This document shows, piece by piece, positions 1 through 13,425 of a stretch of 64,000 bases of DNA (position 1 is the stretch's first letter; each line of letters starts with the position of its first letter). The stretch covers positions 1,178,001-1,242,000 of the forward strand of contig QEYB01000368.1 in NCBI GenBank assembly GCA_017562135.1. The letters run 5' to 3'. Position numbers and translations under genes: made by a program. The notes beneath the pieces were generated by a model, which was not told the DNA's origin, did no database searches, and saw only the letters and a program-made list of their open reading frames with translations. The stretch is from Dipylidium caninum (taxonomy: Eukaryota > Platyhelminthes > Cestoda > Cyclophyllidea > Dipylidiidae).

Positions 1-3000
1 GAACGCACGCGACTCGAAGGCGCACTCATTTTCCCCAGCCAGCCCCAATGCCAACAGTTTCTTTTTGGGGCAGGGGCAGGGGAGGGGCGAGCCATTAATA
101 AAGGCGTTATTAACGTCTCAATAAGTGGCATTAGGAAGTTAAGACGGTTGAATTAGGCTGCTCCTTCCCCGGGTCTGTTGCGCGCTTTGTTCAGCTTCCT
201 CTTGGTGGACAACTGTCCTATGGAAACAAGAATTTTCAAAATGTCGAAAATTCGCTTGCTTCGTGAATAATTACCACAAATGGAAGTGCGGGGATGATGA
301 CATCACACGGTGACGTGGCGGGGCGTTGTAAATTGTCGGGAATTAGTATTCCACCAAGCAACCGATTTGGCGTTGCAATGTCCGATGGCAGTTGAATTCC
401 ACGCCACCACTTTGGTTGACTCACGCGCAGGATGCCGAGGGCGCTGCTTCGAGTTGTCACCGGCGGCCTTGCATGCTAGTCAAGGACGGCGGCGCATCTG
501 TGCCGCCTAAGTGCGCCTTGTGCTCTCCCCCCCTGAAAACGCCCTCCAAACGAGTCCTGTGCAGCTAAACTCGGCCTCGTCAAAATCATCCGGAGGTGTG
601 GGGGATTTCGGCCTGCTCTGGCTCTGGGCCTCTCTTCCGGCGTGGAGAGATGGGAGTGAAGTGGTGCCATCTTAACACCGCCAATGTAAGGCGGGAGAGG
701 ACTTCTATGGACAGGATACCCACTATTAATTGAGTGGCATGTCGCCACGAGGAGCTCTCTTACTGCTGGTTACACCCTCTCGCGAATCTGCCTGCCCTCG
801 CCACTGCGACAAGGACCATATCACGAGGAGGGGGGGGGCGGGGGTGCGGTGAGACTGGTGCGCTGGACGGATTTTGTGAGAGAGGTGCCCTACCTTCTTA
901 ACGCTAAGGTTTCCTGGGAATTTCGGAAGCGGTGAACTGCCGCAGGCGCCGCTCGACCAGGCAAAGTAGGCCATTCGCCCCTCCCGCCCGCGCAGGGGTG
1001 GGCGCACGACGCCCGCACCTGGGCCTTTCCACCCGACCGGGCTGCAGCCGGAGGTGCCGATGGGGGCCGTGCCGGGGTGGCAGCATGCAGACCACCTTTT
1101 CGGCCTCTCTCCACCTCTGCCGCTCTCACCCACATAAAGCGATCTTCTGGGCAGGTGATTTTGTTTGGCCACGGGGAGTCGCGCAGGGGACCCGTGGCTC
1201 CGATGGAGGCGGCGGTGGCGCCGGGGTGGCGTGGGACCGAGGGAGGCGCGAAGCATGTGCACACTTGTTTAGACAAATTCCTGCATGCTCTCTTGAACAC
1301 GTGCGCGTGCACCATGATTCTGTTTATTGTTACACCGGAAACCCAACTCGAGGCGGCCACCCCGGCATCGTCCTCGGAACCTTAGTGCATCCCCTGCATC
1401 GCGACGCACCACACCACAGGCGATCCTCCTCTCACACTGACATCACTCCAAAGCGGCACCGACTTTCTGCGCTGGATGGCAGAAAGTTAAACAGCATAGT
1501 AAAAAACTGATCTGTCGTTGGTGTAGACGAGGCCTACACACTCGCCGGATTCGCGCACTGCGTTGGGAGATATTCTCATGCGCTTAAATGTGGAGCCGAT
1601 GGGGAAGCCGAAAGGGCAACTCCGTGAACACTTTCGTCGATGGGAGGGCAGGAGTGGGACTATCTGACGAGTTACCACTTCCTCTCTGGAAGGCCTACAC
1701 CAGTTGGGGACGGTCTCGAGGACTCGCAGAGGTTGTGGGCAGCAGATTAGCATGTTGACGTTTTTGCCAGTGGCAGAGGAATACTGCGCCTAGCAGTTTC
1801 CTTTACTGATACCGCGTGGGACGCCTCCTCGACTGCCGACGGGCCGCCTGCAGCCGCCTCTGGGTGGCCGCGTCCGGGGCAAGGCCCGCTGTGGCGCGGA
1901 GGCGAGCGCAGTGGAAAATCGCCTGAGACGCAGGCGGGAGCTAACAATGGCGTCATTAAAGTGAGTCTCATGGCCTTCTCAATGGCAGCCCCCATGCACG
2001 GATTAGTCGGCGACCCCGGCCGCTCGCCGGAGTGGCAGGTGGAACCAACAATGGACAATGGCCAGGTGGAAAGGAGCCTCTCCTCGGGTGAGTCGATGTG
2101 GTCGGGTGTGGGGAGACCCGATGACCTGAGCACGACGACTGATTAAAAATGCTGGCTCCATTCACATGGAGCTGCTCTCTCTCCCAGCCGCTTTAATTTG
2201 AGTGGAAAGATGAAGGTGCTGCATCTCCCCAATGTCGAAGAGAAAATTTGCGGAGCGCTTTCCCATTTGCCCGTTTGCCTCTCCGCCCGTAGTTATAAGG
2301 ACCGCGTTCGCTGCTCCACTGTGGCTTTTCGTCGCACTCTAGTGCGGCTGCAGGTAGTCACGTCCGCCGGTAAAGCCTGGACCAGACCCAAATCCCCTCT
2401 ACTCCGGCCCGACCCAGGGGCTGACGACAGCCCTCAGAGGCAAAAGAATGCTCCCTCGGGAGCCGCGTTTACAGTCACCACGCGTAATGCGGAAAGGGTG
2501 CTGCTCGACAGAAGCAGGTCCACATCCACAAGCGTCCCTTTGTGGCTCCAAGCAGTGAATGGCTTGAGGTCCTATCGTACGCGAGTGTTGAGAATAACAA
2601 CACTACGGAGTTAGTAGACAGAGCATAAATTCGAGATGTCACCACAGCGAGGGGGCGAAATACAAACCAAAACTCTCGCTATGGCACACAGAGGGCGGGG
2701 AGAACAAAGACCAACAAGGACGAAACTGTCCCATTGGCGTGGCCGACTTGCCGGAGAAAGCCCTTTACTGACGCGATCTCTAGAGGAAATCTCAAAATAA
2801 ATAAAGTGGGTTTGGTGATTTCAGCTGCCTCTCATCGGTCGTGCGAGGTGTTTTCGCGCAGGCTTTAGGTTGCGTCGTTCAGGCGCCACGAAAAACAGCC
2901 GACGCGTTTCGGCACTGCCGAGGGCTGCTGAGCAAACACGGAGGGCGGGCGCGTCCTCGCGGGTCGCGGGTTAATCACCGCGGGGCGTGAGGAGGCCGCG

Positions 3001-3733
3001 GTGCCAGTTTAGTGCTGGCCGAGCGCCGACGCCTGGGCGGCCGGACGCCGTTGCGACGCGTGGCTCGGCATAGCAACAGGGCAGTCTCTGAGGCACGTAT
3101 CTCCTTGTTTGAGAAGTACTCACACGGCCATTCCATGTAAACATCGCTACAACAAGCGGCCCCAGCGCCCCCCAAGTGCCTACACTCATTGTACCGACTG
3201 AGTCGGAGTGAATTAATCTCCATCTCCTTCCACCAGGCGAAGCCGATTTGTCACTGCCAGTAGCGCAGCCTGCAAATCATTGCCAAGCGAGTTTGATGGT
3301 CCTTAAGGTTACTTGTAAAAAACGATGCTTTGTTCATGGAGTTTCGTCCAATAATGACCACAATCTGCACTCTTCTGAACCTAACAAGTTTGGATTACAG
3401 CGAAATTTCAATAGCGGACTGAGCTGAAAAGTGATTATTCTATCCCCTGGTGGGCAAAAACTATCAGCGCGTAATTAACCGCCTCATCTTGCCCACCGCT
3501 CCATCGCCGAACGTCTCCGCGTGCCAGACGCCCAGGAGCAACGCTGATTGCCACCCAGAGCCCGGCACCCCCGACCCCAGCTCCACCGACAGCACCGAAG
3601 GCGGCAGACAAGCCGAAGCACACAAGGATAAAGGCGAGTATCGTCTATTAAAAGTATGTACAAATGCACAGCCCCTTTGCAGCACCAATGTGTTAGCGGA
3701 AGGGACGCCGTCCACTCCCACAGAGCCGCACAC
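1..3733. other. gene-poor GC-rich flank
   Basis: No coding region is supported here. Open frames of 60-190 codons occur on both strands, but they overlap each other, often lack ATG starts, have no recognisable domain and look like by-products of high GC content. A four-run G tract lies at 67-87 and a long G-rich run near 821-845. The block is downstream of the minus-strand zinc-finger gene and may contain its 3' UTR, but no clear poly(A) signal was picked out. Confidence 0.5.
67..87 (+). other. G-quadruplex-type motif
   Basis: Four runs of four G are separated by CA, CA and A, which meets the usual intramolecular G-quadruplex pattern with very short loops. Whether it folds in the cell is not shown by sequence. 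Confidence 0.6.
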
Positions 3734-4714
3734 CTACTCCATTCCGTCTTGCTCATCTTGAAGCCGCTCCCCACGCGGCTGAGGAGGATTAACCTGGAGG
3801 TGGGTACTATTCAAGTACTCTAAACTCTGCGAAGACGTGAGGTAAACATCGATGTTTTCACGCGCAGAATAGGTGGGATGCAGAACCTCCATATGTCGCA
3901 TCAAGTGGTCCTTTCGGTAGTACCCATGTCCACACAGTCGGCACTGAAATGGCTTGAAACCGACGTGTTTCAGGGCATGTCTTTGAAGATTTGAGCGCTG
4001 CGTGAATTTGGCCTGGCAAACGTGGCATCGATAGCCTCCATGAACTTCGCGTGTGTGTATTTCGAGATATTGAAGCGATCGGAACTCCATTTCTCCGCAC
4101 TGGTTGCACGAAAAGACGCGTCTACCACCACTGAAACGGCGTCGCAGTGTTGACATGCGGCCGGGCTCCGCACGACCCTCGTAGGGGTCACCCGCCAACA
4201 CAGCGGTCTCCACCTTGAGAGGTGTATGCGGTGCAGACTCCGCCGAGACCACGGAAGCCGCTCGTGAGAGGTCGAGGGCGCCCGAATCCGGACTCCAGCA
4301 GGCTGAAGAGGTCGTTTTGTTGGGACAAATACGCACTGGTTGATAGGATTTGCGCTTAGATGAGGATGCGGCGCTACCAGCTTTGGCTATGCAGAATCTC
4401 ACAGATACTGGAGCTGCTGAGTCCACTGCAATTGTCAGTTCGCCCTGTAAGCTTAACTTGCTGCATTTATCGGGTAGACATTCGAGGATAGCGGTGCGGA
4501 TGACATTTTCAAAGTCTTGACTGCTTGGCAAAATACTGCACTGTTGCTCGTGCTGTTGCCACTGTTGTTGTTGCACCCGCTCGAGAAGAGCAGTGAAGAA
4601 GGGTTGAAGGCTAAGAGGGCATTCTGGCATAATTGACTGCGGCTGGTTGTCCGCAAATAAGGAGAAACCTTGCGAATCATTCGCAGTTACAGATAAATCT
4701 TGAGGCTCGATCAT
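3734..4714 (-). CDS. three-finger C2H2 zinc-finger protein, probable CtBP-recruiting transcription factor
   Basis: Single-exon reading frame of 326 aa. The frame stays open 97 codons upstream, but the ATG at 4714 is chosen because it follows a TATA-like element by about 140 bp and starts the plausible protein. Three C2H2 fingers lie near the C-terminus: residues 201-225 (C203, C206, H220, H225), 228-250 (C230, C233, H246, H250) and 256-279 (C258, C261, H274, H279). Residues 4-8 read PQDLS, an exact PxDLS motif of the kind that binds the corepressor CtBP; ALDLS at 146-150 is a second, weaker match. LKVE at 166-169 fits a sumoylation site. A glutamine-rich patch lies at 48-58. Known for such families: nuclear DNA binding. 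Inferred: a repressor. No orthologue could be named, and the finger sequences do not match Egr, Snail or Krüppel-like signatures well enough to assign one. Confidence 0.75.
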   Translation of the reverse strand: MIEPQDLSVTANDSQGFSLFADNQPQSIMPECPLSLQPFFTALLERVQQQQWQQHEQQCSILPSSQDFENVIRTAILECLPDKCSKLSLQGELTIAVDSAAPVSVRFCIAKAGSAASSSKRKSYQPVRICPNKTTSSACWSPDSGALDLSRAASVVSAESAPHTPLKVETAVLAGDPYEGRAEPGRMSTLRRRFSGGRRVFSCNQCGEMEFRSLQYLEIHTREVHGGYRCHVCQAKFTQRSNLQRHALKHVGFKPFQCRLCGHGYYRKDHLMRHMEVLHPTYSARENIDVYLTSSQSLEYLNSTHLQVNPPQPRGERLQDEQDGME

Positions 4715-4852
4715 GCTCACAGCGAAAAAATATCTGCAACGGAAATGATGAATCATTAACGGGATATGACAAGCCCAAGCCAATATGGGGAACCGTGACT
4801 TACGAGCTTCGGACTGCAAATCGGAGGACTGACTGCAGTGCGAGAGTTGTCG

Positions 4853-4862
4853 CCTTATATGG
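4853..4862 (-). promoter_or_regulatory. CArG box / TATA element of the zinc-finger gene
   Basis: The ten bases match CC(A/T)6GG exactly, the SRF/MADS-box site. Read on the minus strand it also contains TATAAG, so it can serve as a TATA box. It lies about 140 bp upstream of the zinc-finger ATG. Combined CArG sites and CCAAT boxes are typical of serum-response immediate-early promoters in animals; that use here is inference. Confidence 0.5.
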
Positions 4863-4893
4863 AGGTCGCGAGCCGCGGATTTCCCACTTTCAT

Positions 4894-4996
4894 CCAATGG
4901 AGCGCCGAGGCCTTGGTCGCTGCGAGGGCGGCGGTGCACACTCCCCGGGACGCGGCAGCCAATGGGCGCGAGAGGCGGTCGCCGCCCGCTCATTGG
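4894..4996 (-). promoter_or_regulatory. cluster of three CCAAT boxes
   Basis: CCAAT occurs at 4894-4898 and 4959-4963 (plus orientation) and at 4992-4996 (minus orientation), 30-140 bp upstream of the CArG/TATA element. The spacing fits NF-Y sites in a proximal promoter for the minus-strand zinc-finger gene. Confidence 0.4.
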
Positions 4997-7900
4997 CCCA
5001 GGCACACTTCACTGCCTCGAGCGGGACCAACTCAGGGCCCTTCTCGTCTCCGCACGCATGTGCCCTTCTCTTTTTGTTTATTTAACACTCAGCGTGTGGA
5101 CGGAGACAAACCGTTGACCACAATGAGGGTGCCACTTTTGGTCCCCCCTCGAGTGCGCATGCCGAATGCAACATCTTTTCTGGACCAGTGGCTAACATTC
5201 TTCACTGGACCAGTGTTATTGCGTATGGACTGATGTTATTAAAGCGCCACTGAGATGGTGTGTTCCTCAATTTCCTAGCCAGCCACACATTTAAGTCCGC
5301 AGCGCTCCCACAAAGCTACTCCACCTTAGGCGTTGCGCGTAAGCCGTACTAATGCGGATCGGAAAGAACTGGTGACTTGTGAGTTGGACTTCCTGCTATG
5401 AGGAGGTTCGCAGAAGGTCTCCTTTTGTCCAGAGGCCTACTACCCTGAGTGTTCCACGTTCATCTCCAGTAAGTGAGATTGGGAGAGGTAACTCGCTGCG
5501 CATCCGCTGCAATGCCAACCTGACAGCAGTGGGCGTGAGTCAATTCGAGGCACATGGTCCGACGGGAATACGAGAAGCTGCACTGTACGAGCACTGCACC
5601 TCCGTGGCGGGCGGCTCGGATGAGCGGTAATAAGTGGGGGAAGTGAAACTCCTCCGTTAATCGGCAAACTATCCAGAGCTTTCGCCAAATGGGGCTTTTA
5701 ATATCAACCTCGCAGCATAATGGGTGATAGTCTGTCCCACTCCGCGCCCTTTCAGTTCTGGCAATTTTGCTGACTCACGTGAGCAGTTTTATGCTAGCGT
5801 GCCATTGCCACGGCCTCACACGGCTTTCCCAAGAGGAGGTCAACACCGCATTAACGGTCGCCACTCGGGGTCGTAGTCACCTCCACCGCACGAGCACCGC
5901 TGTTCCGCGGAGTTGCCATGGCCTCAGCCCTCCACGCGAGGACGGCTTAGAGTGCATGCGTGGCCTATCGGGGCTCTCCATGCGCAGTGTTTACAGACGC
6001 ACGTTTCTCGGAGGTGGCTGCGCCCCCTTCGGGCCGGATAGTTGGGGCCATAGGTGGCGCAAGCATCGGACTCCGTGTCGGCGTGAGCAACGCGGTCGTG
6101 GGAGCTGGTCGCGCTGCAGTGGTCAGGCTGGCAGGGCCTTCGGAGAGATATGGAAATCTGTTGAGCCTGGCCACGGGCTCCTGGCAGAATCAAACAGGCT
6201 GATAATTGCATTCACTTCTCGCCGTTTCCTACGGTTAAGTAACCATAATGACGACATTCACAGTGGACTCCAAAAACCACGTCTAAAATATGCGGCATGC
6301 TCATGGAGGAGTTATGGCTGCATCCTTGCAGACTCGCGGTTGCCATGCGCACACGCGGTGAGAAGGCCGCCTGCCGCCTGCCTCCTCCCCGCTGCTGTCA
6401 GTCCCTGTGCTGGTAGACCGGCGCAGCCTGTGGTTGCTACCCTGTCTTGGGCGCGGGGAGGGGGTGGCGGGGGCGGGCGTGCTATTGTAACCGTCTTCTG
6501 CAGGCTGCTCCGGGACCGTGGGGTTAGGCAGGATGGAACAGAATGGCCTGGCCTGGCGTCGCGTGAGTTCATCCTGCCCGTTGAAACACGTATAACTCAA
6601 CGCGCACGTGCGCCAACACGTTTTTGCGCCGACGTTGCATTGTTTATCCGACCAGCCCCAATGGGTTTTCCCTGACACAGCCGCTTAACAGTAACATCTG
6701 CGCACCAAGCTTGGCTCTACAGTGCACATTCTTCCACTGTGCCCGGATCGACGGTGGGTACCTCCTTTGACTTTACGCCCAATGAAGGAGCAGCGGTAGG
6801 TCGGAGAGTGCGGAACCAGTGAGCCTCGCCCGTCTGTGGGGGGCGGGAAAGGCGAGGGAGCAGTTTATTGACCAGACGACCTCGAGGCCCTTTTCTAAAG
6901 ATGGGCGTGATGAAATCGCTCCCCCCTCCCCCACCTCCCCTTGCGCCCAAAACTATTAAGGCATTTAATGGGACATCGGCTAGCGCCATAAAACACCCCA
7001 TTCGGTTTGTCATTATTACCAGGCATCCACAAGTGCCTAGAGAAGGCCTGTCGATGAAATTGTGCCACCCTGTAAAGATCATAACTACCACAAAGTGTCG
7101 CGTGTGGAAGCGCTGCCGAGTGGAAACTTGAGGCCGACGGCGTGGAGGCGGATGCGCCTCTGTCGGAGCGAGCGAGTGGGAGAGACATGGTACATCTGGG
7201 CGTTGTTGCCCCCATCGACTCGGTCACAAAGTCCTCACAGCTCCTCACCAAAAAGGGGGGAGGAAGGCCCCGACGGTGAGCAGAACTTTGGCGCTGCAGC
7301 TCGCAGCGCCGGCCCCCAAGCGAGGTGCGTCTTCAGGCGGCGTGAATCAGCTGCCCAGCCATGTGCCACATGCTGGACGGCCGGCCCGCGGAGGCGGGGG
7401 AGCGAGGGAGGTTGCGTGCGCGTGGGGGAGTGCGCGAGAGGAGGAGGAGGAGGACGACGATAAGAGCAGTCTGCTCAAACCCCGAATAGATGCCTTGGAG
7501 ACTGCATCCCGTTGCTATGCCTCGCTCTTCTGCCACACATGCTCGCATGCGTGCGTGCAGGGGCGAGCAGATTGCTCTCCGCCCGGGCAAATGGAGCAGC
7601 CCGCTTGCGGGCTCTCACACCACTGGCATCACCAAATACAGGACGCAGATGACGGGGTTGCGATGGTGAAAGACCTGGAATAAAGGAGTTGACCAGCGCT
7701 GGCGAGGCAAAATAACTCCTCAGCCTGTCTGTCATTACCACCTTATTGAAACCTATAAGAAGAATTACCGTCCTCGCAAGCTCGAATAGCACCCCGTGCG
7801 GCATGGCGAAGCCCTCGAGGCACCGACTTACGACCACACACTCTACGCCGTGGATTTCAAGAGCGGTTGACCTCGTGGATGTAAATTAGAGCATTTCTGA

Positions 7901-8510
7901 CGTTTCTTACAAACTTTTATGTTTATTTCCCGGAAAGGAGGGTTGCAAAAGTCGAGTAATTCTGACCATTGAGAGCGAGACCAAAAGTCTGACCCAACAA
8001 AATTCAGAAAATGTCAGCGGTGGAGTGGGCGGAGTACACCGAAGTCCACAGGCAAAGTGAAACCTGCTTCGAGGTCGCTTCACAGGCACCTCACGTCCTG
8101 CCGGGGCGGGCCGCTGGCCGAGGCGGAGGAGCGTGGAGTGCTGCGCGTCACTCCGGCGGCTGGGCTTCGTGTCCGCCAAAGGCTGGGTCTGATTGTCTCC
8201 GCCCCGTCCACGCCCCCACCCGTGGGGCGGACCCGTGCGCGCAGGGGACGGGGGAGGGTGCAGTCAGGCTCTCCTTAATCGGTGTAGCTGGTGCATGTGC
8301 AAATGGGCGCTTTTGTTTTTGAATGAATTGAATGGCGAGGAGTGAGTTCGCTCGCCTGCACATGCACACGATGATGAGAAGAACAATAGGCCTCACCAAC
8401 AGATGGTTGGCCGCCCCTACACATAAGTGGACTCCGCCGCCGTGGGCCCACTGCGACTGGTGAGGCGACGCACACGTTACTCAGGCTTAGTTGCCACGCT
8501 TAACACGGCT

Positions 8511-8525
8511 TGTGTGTGTGTGTGT
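8511..8525. repeat. (TG)n microsatellite
   Basis: Fifteen bases of uninterrupted TG dinucleotides, a simple sequence repeat in non-coding DNA. Confidence 0.8.
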
Positions 8526-11500
8526 ATCGTCTTGAGGGGAGAAATCGCTCACGGCTGCCCGGCGCAGAGCCTCGGCTTCCCCCGCCGAGCTGGGAGATCG
8601 GACACGTTGACCGCGTGGTCGGTACGGTCTCGTCCACGGATGCGTAGCATTTACCCTCGTTGGCTTGGCCGCACACACACACGAGTGCTCGCCCCAGGGA
8701 AAAGTCTTGAACGCGTAACCTCGACGACGAGTTCGTCTTCGGTGAATGGGGAGTGCACTCGAATGGTGTCTCTGTTTGGGTGGGCCAACAAACCTGTCGC
8801 CGTGTCGGTGAAGATAATTGTGGGCGCCCTCGAGTCAAGTCGCGGTATCCACTGTGCCAGTCATTTAATATGCACAATCGAAGCTAAGATACTTCACGAG
8901 ATCACTGCTGCACTTCGGGTCCCTTGTAGACGGACAAATGGAGTGACTGATCGCTTCCAGGCTCACCTCGGTACATAAGCAGCATTTGGCGTGGACTCCA
9001 ACGTGGTTGCAACGCCGTCGTACGTCCGCGCAGCCGTCCTCCTTCCCCTCCCCTGCGCCTCGCCCCGCTCCTCCCCCCCCCGCCACCTTCCTCTTGCAAC
9101 GGGACTTGATTGCCCTTCTGCCAGAGCGGCCGAGGCCGCCGTCCGCCTTCCTGCCATAGGATAAAAACTCAGAGTATACAACCCCCACCACAACCTCAGC
9201 ATGCGAGGGTTTCGACAGGGAAAGGTGCGCCGAGTGCAGACTGGCAAAATTTTGCTGCGGTGAGTCTAGCTCACGAAGAGCCGACGTAGAGCGGAAAGCA
9301 GCCGTCGGTGGGCTGCGCGATTTCTTTACCCTTCGCACCCGATGAGCATCCCAATTAACGTTCAAGGCACACGGTCATAGATTCAGACACCGCAACGCCT
9401 GACAATTACGCTGAGGTTACCTATTTTACGAGAGAAACGTGAAGATTAACAAGGATTTAGGACAAATGCACGTAAGTAAGGGCTTGCTGCCCTTCAGCGT
9501 GAGTCAGTCGGCGGACCGGTGGCACCGACGGTGTCTGTTTACATTACCCTGTGGAATTAGGCAGAGGGCGCCCGACACAGGCAATGAATTGGGTTTCCAT
9601 TGTGGTTTTCTGACTTGTTTATGTTAGACGATGTCTAAATTCATCCCCACCCCCAGCGTAAACACTTGCCACGCCACCAGTCGCGAAGCTGTGGTTTTCA
9701 CAGCCGCCACCTCAGACCGTGAAAACGCGCGTGGTGTTGATAAGGGGTCAGACAATCAATTTGGTCGCGGTGCCTCATAGACAGGCATCTCAGTGCCACG
9801 CTGTCTTATTCGCACATGTAAACACACATTCAGCCCAAGTTGCTTGATTAATCTCACTGCATCCGCATTCGGAAGGCGCTAGTTGACGGGACAAAGGGCC
9901 TACGCAGGCGATTTAGAGGGTGGTAGGGCAACTCGCTTCACCCGCATTCACTCTCCGCGGAGTGCAAAGTGACGTAGCGAGCGTTTTTAAACCAACCGCG
10001 GAAGACCTCGGGTGGTATTCACCTGGGCCGAAAGCCGAGGGAAATCAGTCCGCCTTGATGGCAGAGTACCACAAGTGCTTTAATTTGAGTGTGTTTGGCG
10101 TGGGCACATTTTGGCCATAAAAGTGGGTTGCTGGGTCGTGAGTGAGTAAACCGAACTCACCGTTCGAGGGGCGGGAGGTGAAATCGGGCTGAGGTCACCT
10201 CGAGTCATCTCCACACCACATAACCACGCGAGGGCTGCAGGGAGAATAGGCTCTTCTACAGCGCGCAAATGGCAATAAAACTTTTTTTTGCACGAAAGCA
10301 TGTGCTTTGTGAAATAAATATACCCGTGCTACCCTCGTATTGGGCGGGCCCACGCCTAGGCGCAAGGCGAACGCAGTCACCCACGCCGTTGAGCAGAGGC
10401 AAAATTCCCCACATCGGCGCCTGAGGTGTGGACTTTGCGGCTGCCACCGTGTGTACCCGCAAACCGTCGTTCCTTTTGTTCACTGACACTGACAACCAGT
10501 CTCACTTGAGGCTTTGATGTGAAAGCCTTTTATAGTCGAGCGGACGACGGCGGGCACGAGAGTACGAAGTCGAGTGGCGAGCCCCGCCTTCGCCCTCCTC
10601 CGTGACATTCTCTGACCAATAGACGGCAGAAGTAACTTACACAAGAGACAGGTACCCTCTGTGAATGAATCGTTACCATTGGGACCAGTGATGCCAGGTG
10701 CTGTTAAAGTCATGGACAAGGCAATCAGCCTGATGTTGGCGGCATAGCAGGACAGCAGGGTAATTGCCCCATCGTCTGCGCTTAGATTACGAGTACCCTA
10801 CGAGGCGTTGTTCTAGACTACTGGTGAAGAATTATAGATTTTGGTAAAATATTAGCTGAAGGTTCCACATTTTTGCTGTTTTCTTTCAAAGGTTCGGTCG
10901 TCCCTCCACCTTTCCCATTTGCAGCTATGCGGCCGTAATGACCGGTAAAGAAGACCAGTCGAATGCAACTTTTCACCCGACTTTAACTCCTAGAATTTGC
11001 ACGTCCTCGAACACGTAAAATCGTGTTAAATAACGTTGGAGACCACCTGCTTGTTTTTCCTCGTTTTCCATTTTACGTTCTGCCCGGCAATAAATACCAA
11101 AAACACCAGAGGTTAGGACATTAATCTACCCATCCATCGACATGGCTTTATTTTCTCCCTGCTCTGGTGAAACTGAACGGATTGTGGGGCTGAATACCAT
11201 GGTGGAGTTGAACTGGATGCATCGTTTGTGATGATCGACTGAGGAGAAACAAACAAAGCAGTTCCTCGGGTGGGGTCAAATGAAGTCGGCGCCGTTGCTG
11301 AGTCTTAATAACTGGGCACTTCATGTCTGCCATCTGAAAGTGAATGGGCGAGATGGCTGCCAGAAGACAGGGTCCACCTGTTGACAGTGAAAGTTCCTAG
11401 TCTTGAAGTCACAACGGCGAGTAGAGCTCCAGTCTCAGAGTAGACGCTTTTTCCTGTCAGACTCTATGAAATGGAGACGCTTCCTACCATAAAGACATGT

Positions 11501-13425
11501 AATATGCAAGCGCTCCCACCCTTGGCCGAGAACCGAGGATTTGGGGGAGTCGAATAATGTTGCCGAATCTTAGAAAGTCTTCGCACCAGGAAATCGCAAG
11601 ACCATGTCCACCGAGGATCAATAAATGCCCAGCACTACTTTTTGCTCATCAGTAGGATTTGGGAACATGGTCTTAGCGATATAATCAAATACCTAGAACG
11701 CAATTATAAATAGGTTCAGCTGCCCTGTAAGCATTGTCAGAGCATCACCTCAAAGTCGGAACTGCAGCCGGCATCTTTAAGTGTATCAGATCGAGGTTTT
11801 CCATCACCGCTCAGTTGCTTAACAGAGGTTAGCACGGCATGAATGATCAGACACCACGCCAAAAGGTAATCTCCTCTCAGAGGGGAGATACGGTTTGGAC
11901 GTAACACAGCATGATAGACTCATCTCTTAAGCGTATGATTGTTAGCAATAAGGCAGTTGTCAGAACCTTAAGGAAATAGTCTTTCTTGCTGATTATAAAG
12001 TGATAATCCTTCGCTCTTATTTTCCAAAATAAAGGCCATGGTAATCTGAAGTTACTTCCTTATGGTGAGTATGGTGGCAGGAAGAATAGATAGTCATGAA
12101 CGTAACGCTGTTGTGACCCAGGAACATTTTCAGTTTTCTGGGCCTTGGTGTGGAAAACATTTTGCTCACACAATCAATCGTGACCACGAGGGAATTAAAT
12201 CGTCAAAGTTTTACCCGTGTGGTTTGTTTTTCCACGAAAAAGAGTCCCCTCTAAGCAAGAAAAAGGCGTCACCCAATTTCCGATAGTATTCCGATGTTAG
12301 TGTTATTACCGTCAACGTCATTTGCTTCCTTAGTACCGGGGAGTTAATCGGGAAAAATATTGGCAGTGTGGCACGATTTCGTTGCTTTATTCAGGTAATT
12401 ATATTAAGACAGTCTCAACTTAAATATGCTGAAGGAAAATGCCCTCGAACTTAATGAGGTTAGGTAGTCTCGTTAAAATGCAGCATGAAAATAAAGGTGG
12501 TTGCGGTTAATGTTAAGTTTTCATAGGAACACTTAAGTTCTTCAACTGCGTGCTTGTAACATTTCGACGTTTATTTAATTAGTTTCGAGCTGTGATTTGC
12601 GGGCATGGCATTTATACGCTTAGTAACCATGTCACCCGCCATGTCGGGCCCTTCAGTCTTTTTTAGGCCTAAGCAATTAAAGGTTGGTCCAATCAAGCTG
12701 ATCAAAGTGCTATAGTGGTGAAAACAAAAAGCTGCTTTGCCTGTGTACACTAGTCTCAGTGAACAAAAATATATGCTAAGAATGCCTAACAACTTCAATT
12801 TCCACACAATAATTGGTGGAATTCATTGACCACGTTTCGATAAGAAGGCCAATTACCAAGCGAAGGCATCCATTACGTAGCCAACGAATTGTTGATCAAT
12901 TTCCTAATGTGGCAATTCGGTACCACACTTGGTCATTTTTCCTTTAATCGGTTACTATAAGGTAACTACGACTCCTCAATATTAAAATGCTTGAGAATGG
13001 TGGAAGTGATACGAAAGGATAGAGACATTTTCCTTCTAAACTTGTTTTTGTCCAAATTATAGGAATGATTAGGCGGCTCAACGGTCCTAAATTTTATATT
13101 ACTTTGAGCAAAAATTAAAACCCTTTCAAAAATCAGCACAATTTTTAAATTTATTTTTAAAAGCCAATTATTTGTTTATTCGTTTGATAAATGTAACTCG
13201 GAAGAAGTGCGCTCTCCTCAAAGGGGTGCTGGCGTTTAATCCGCGGTGGGTTCTCCTCGACGTCGAAAATATCGCATTTTCCTACCTTCGCAACAACATT
13301 TGTCGATAAACCTTCCTTTAAGATCCCCAAGGGTTAAGAAGCCTGGGATTTCCACCTGTTAGTCCTGGGTCGTTTAAAATTCTTGGGTGAAGTGAATTGT
13401 TCCTTTTCTGTCGTCAGATCATGCG

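Noticed and set aside
726..1510. Overlapping 156-192-codon frames on both strands
   Set aside because: High GC lengthens frames; no domain, no splice structure and several non-ATG starts.
4633..5233. Plus-strand frames of 131-150 codons opposite the zinc-finger gene and its promoter
   Set aside because: They overlap the promoter and the antisense of a convincing gene and have no motif.
5650..5663. CCGTTAATCGG resembling part of the taeniid spliced leader
   Set aside because: Only 11 bases match from memory, and neither the rest of the leader nor a GT donor follows, so it is not a spliced-leader gene.
5767..6675. 302-codon plus-strand frame
   Set aside because: Its composition follows local GC and a glycine run comes from a G-rich tract; there is no domain, and several antisense frames are equally open.
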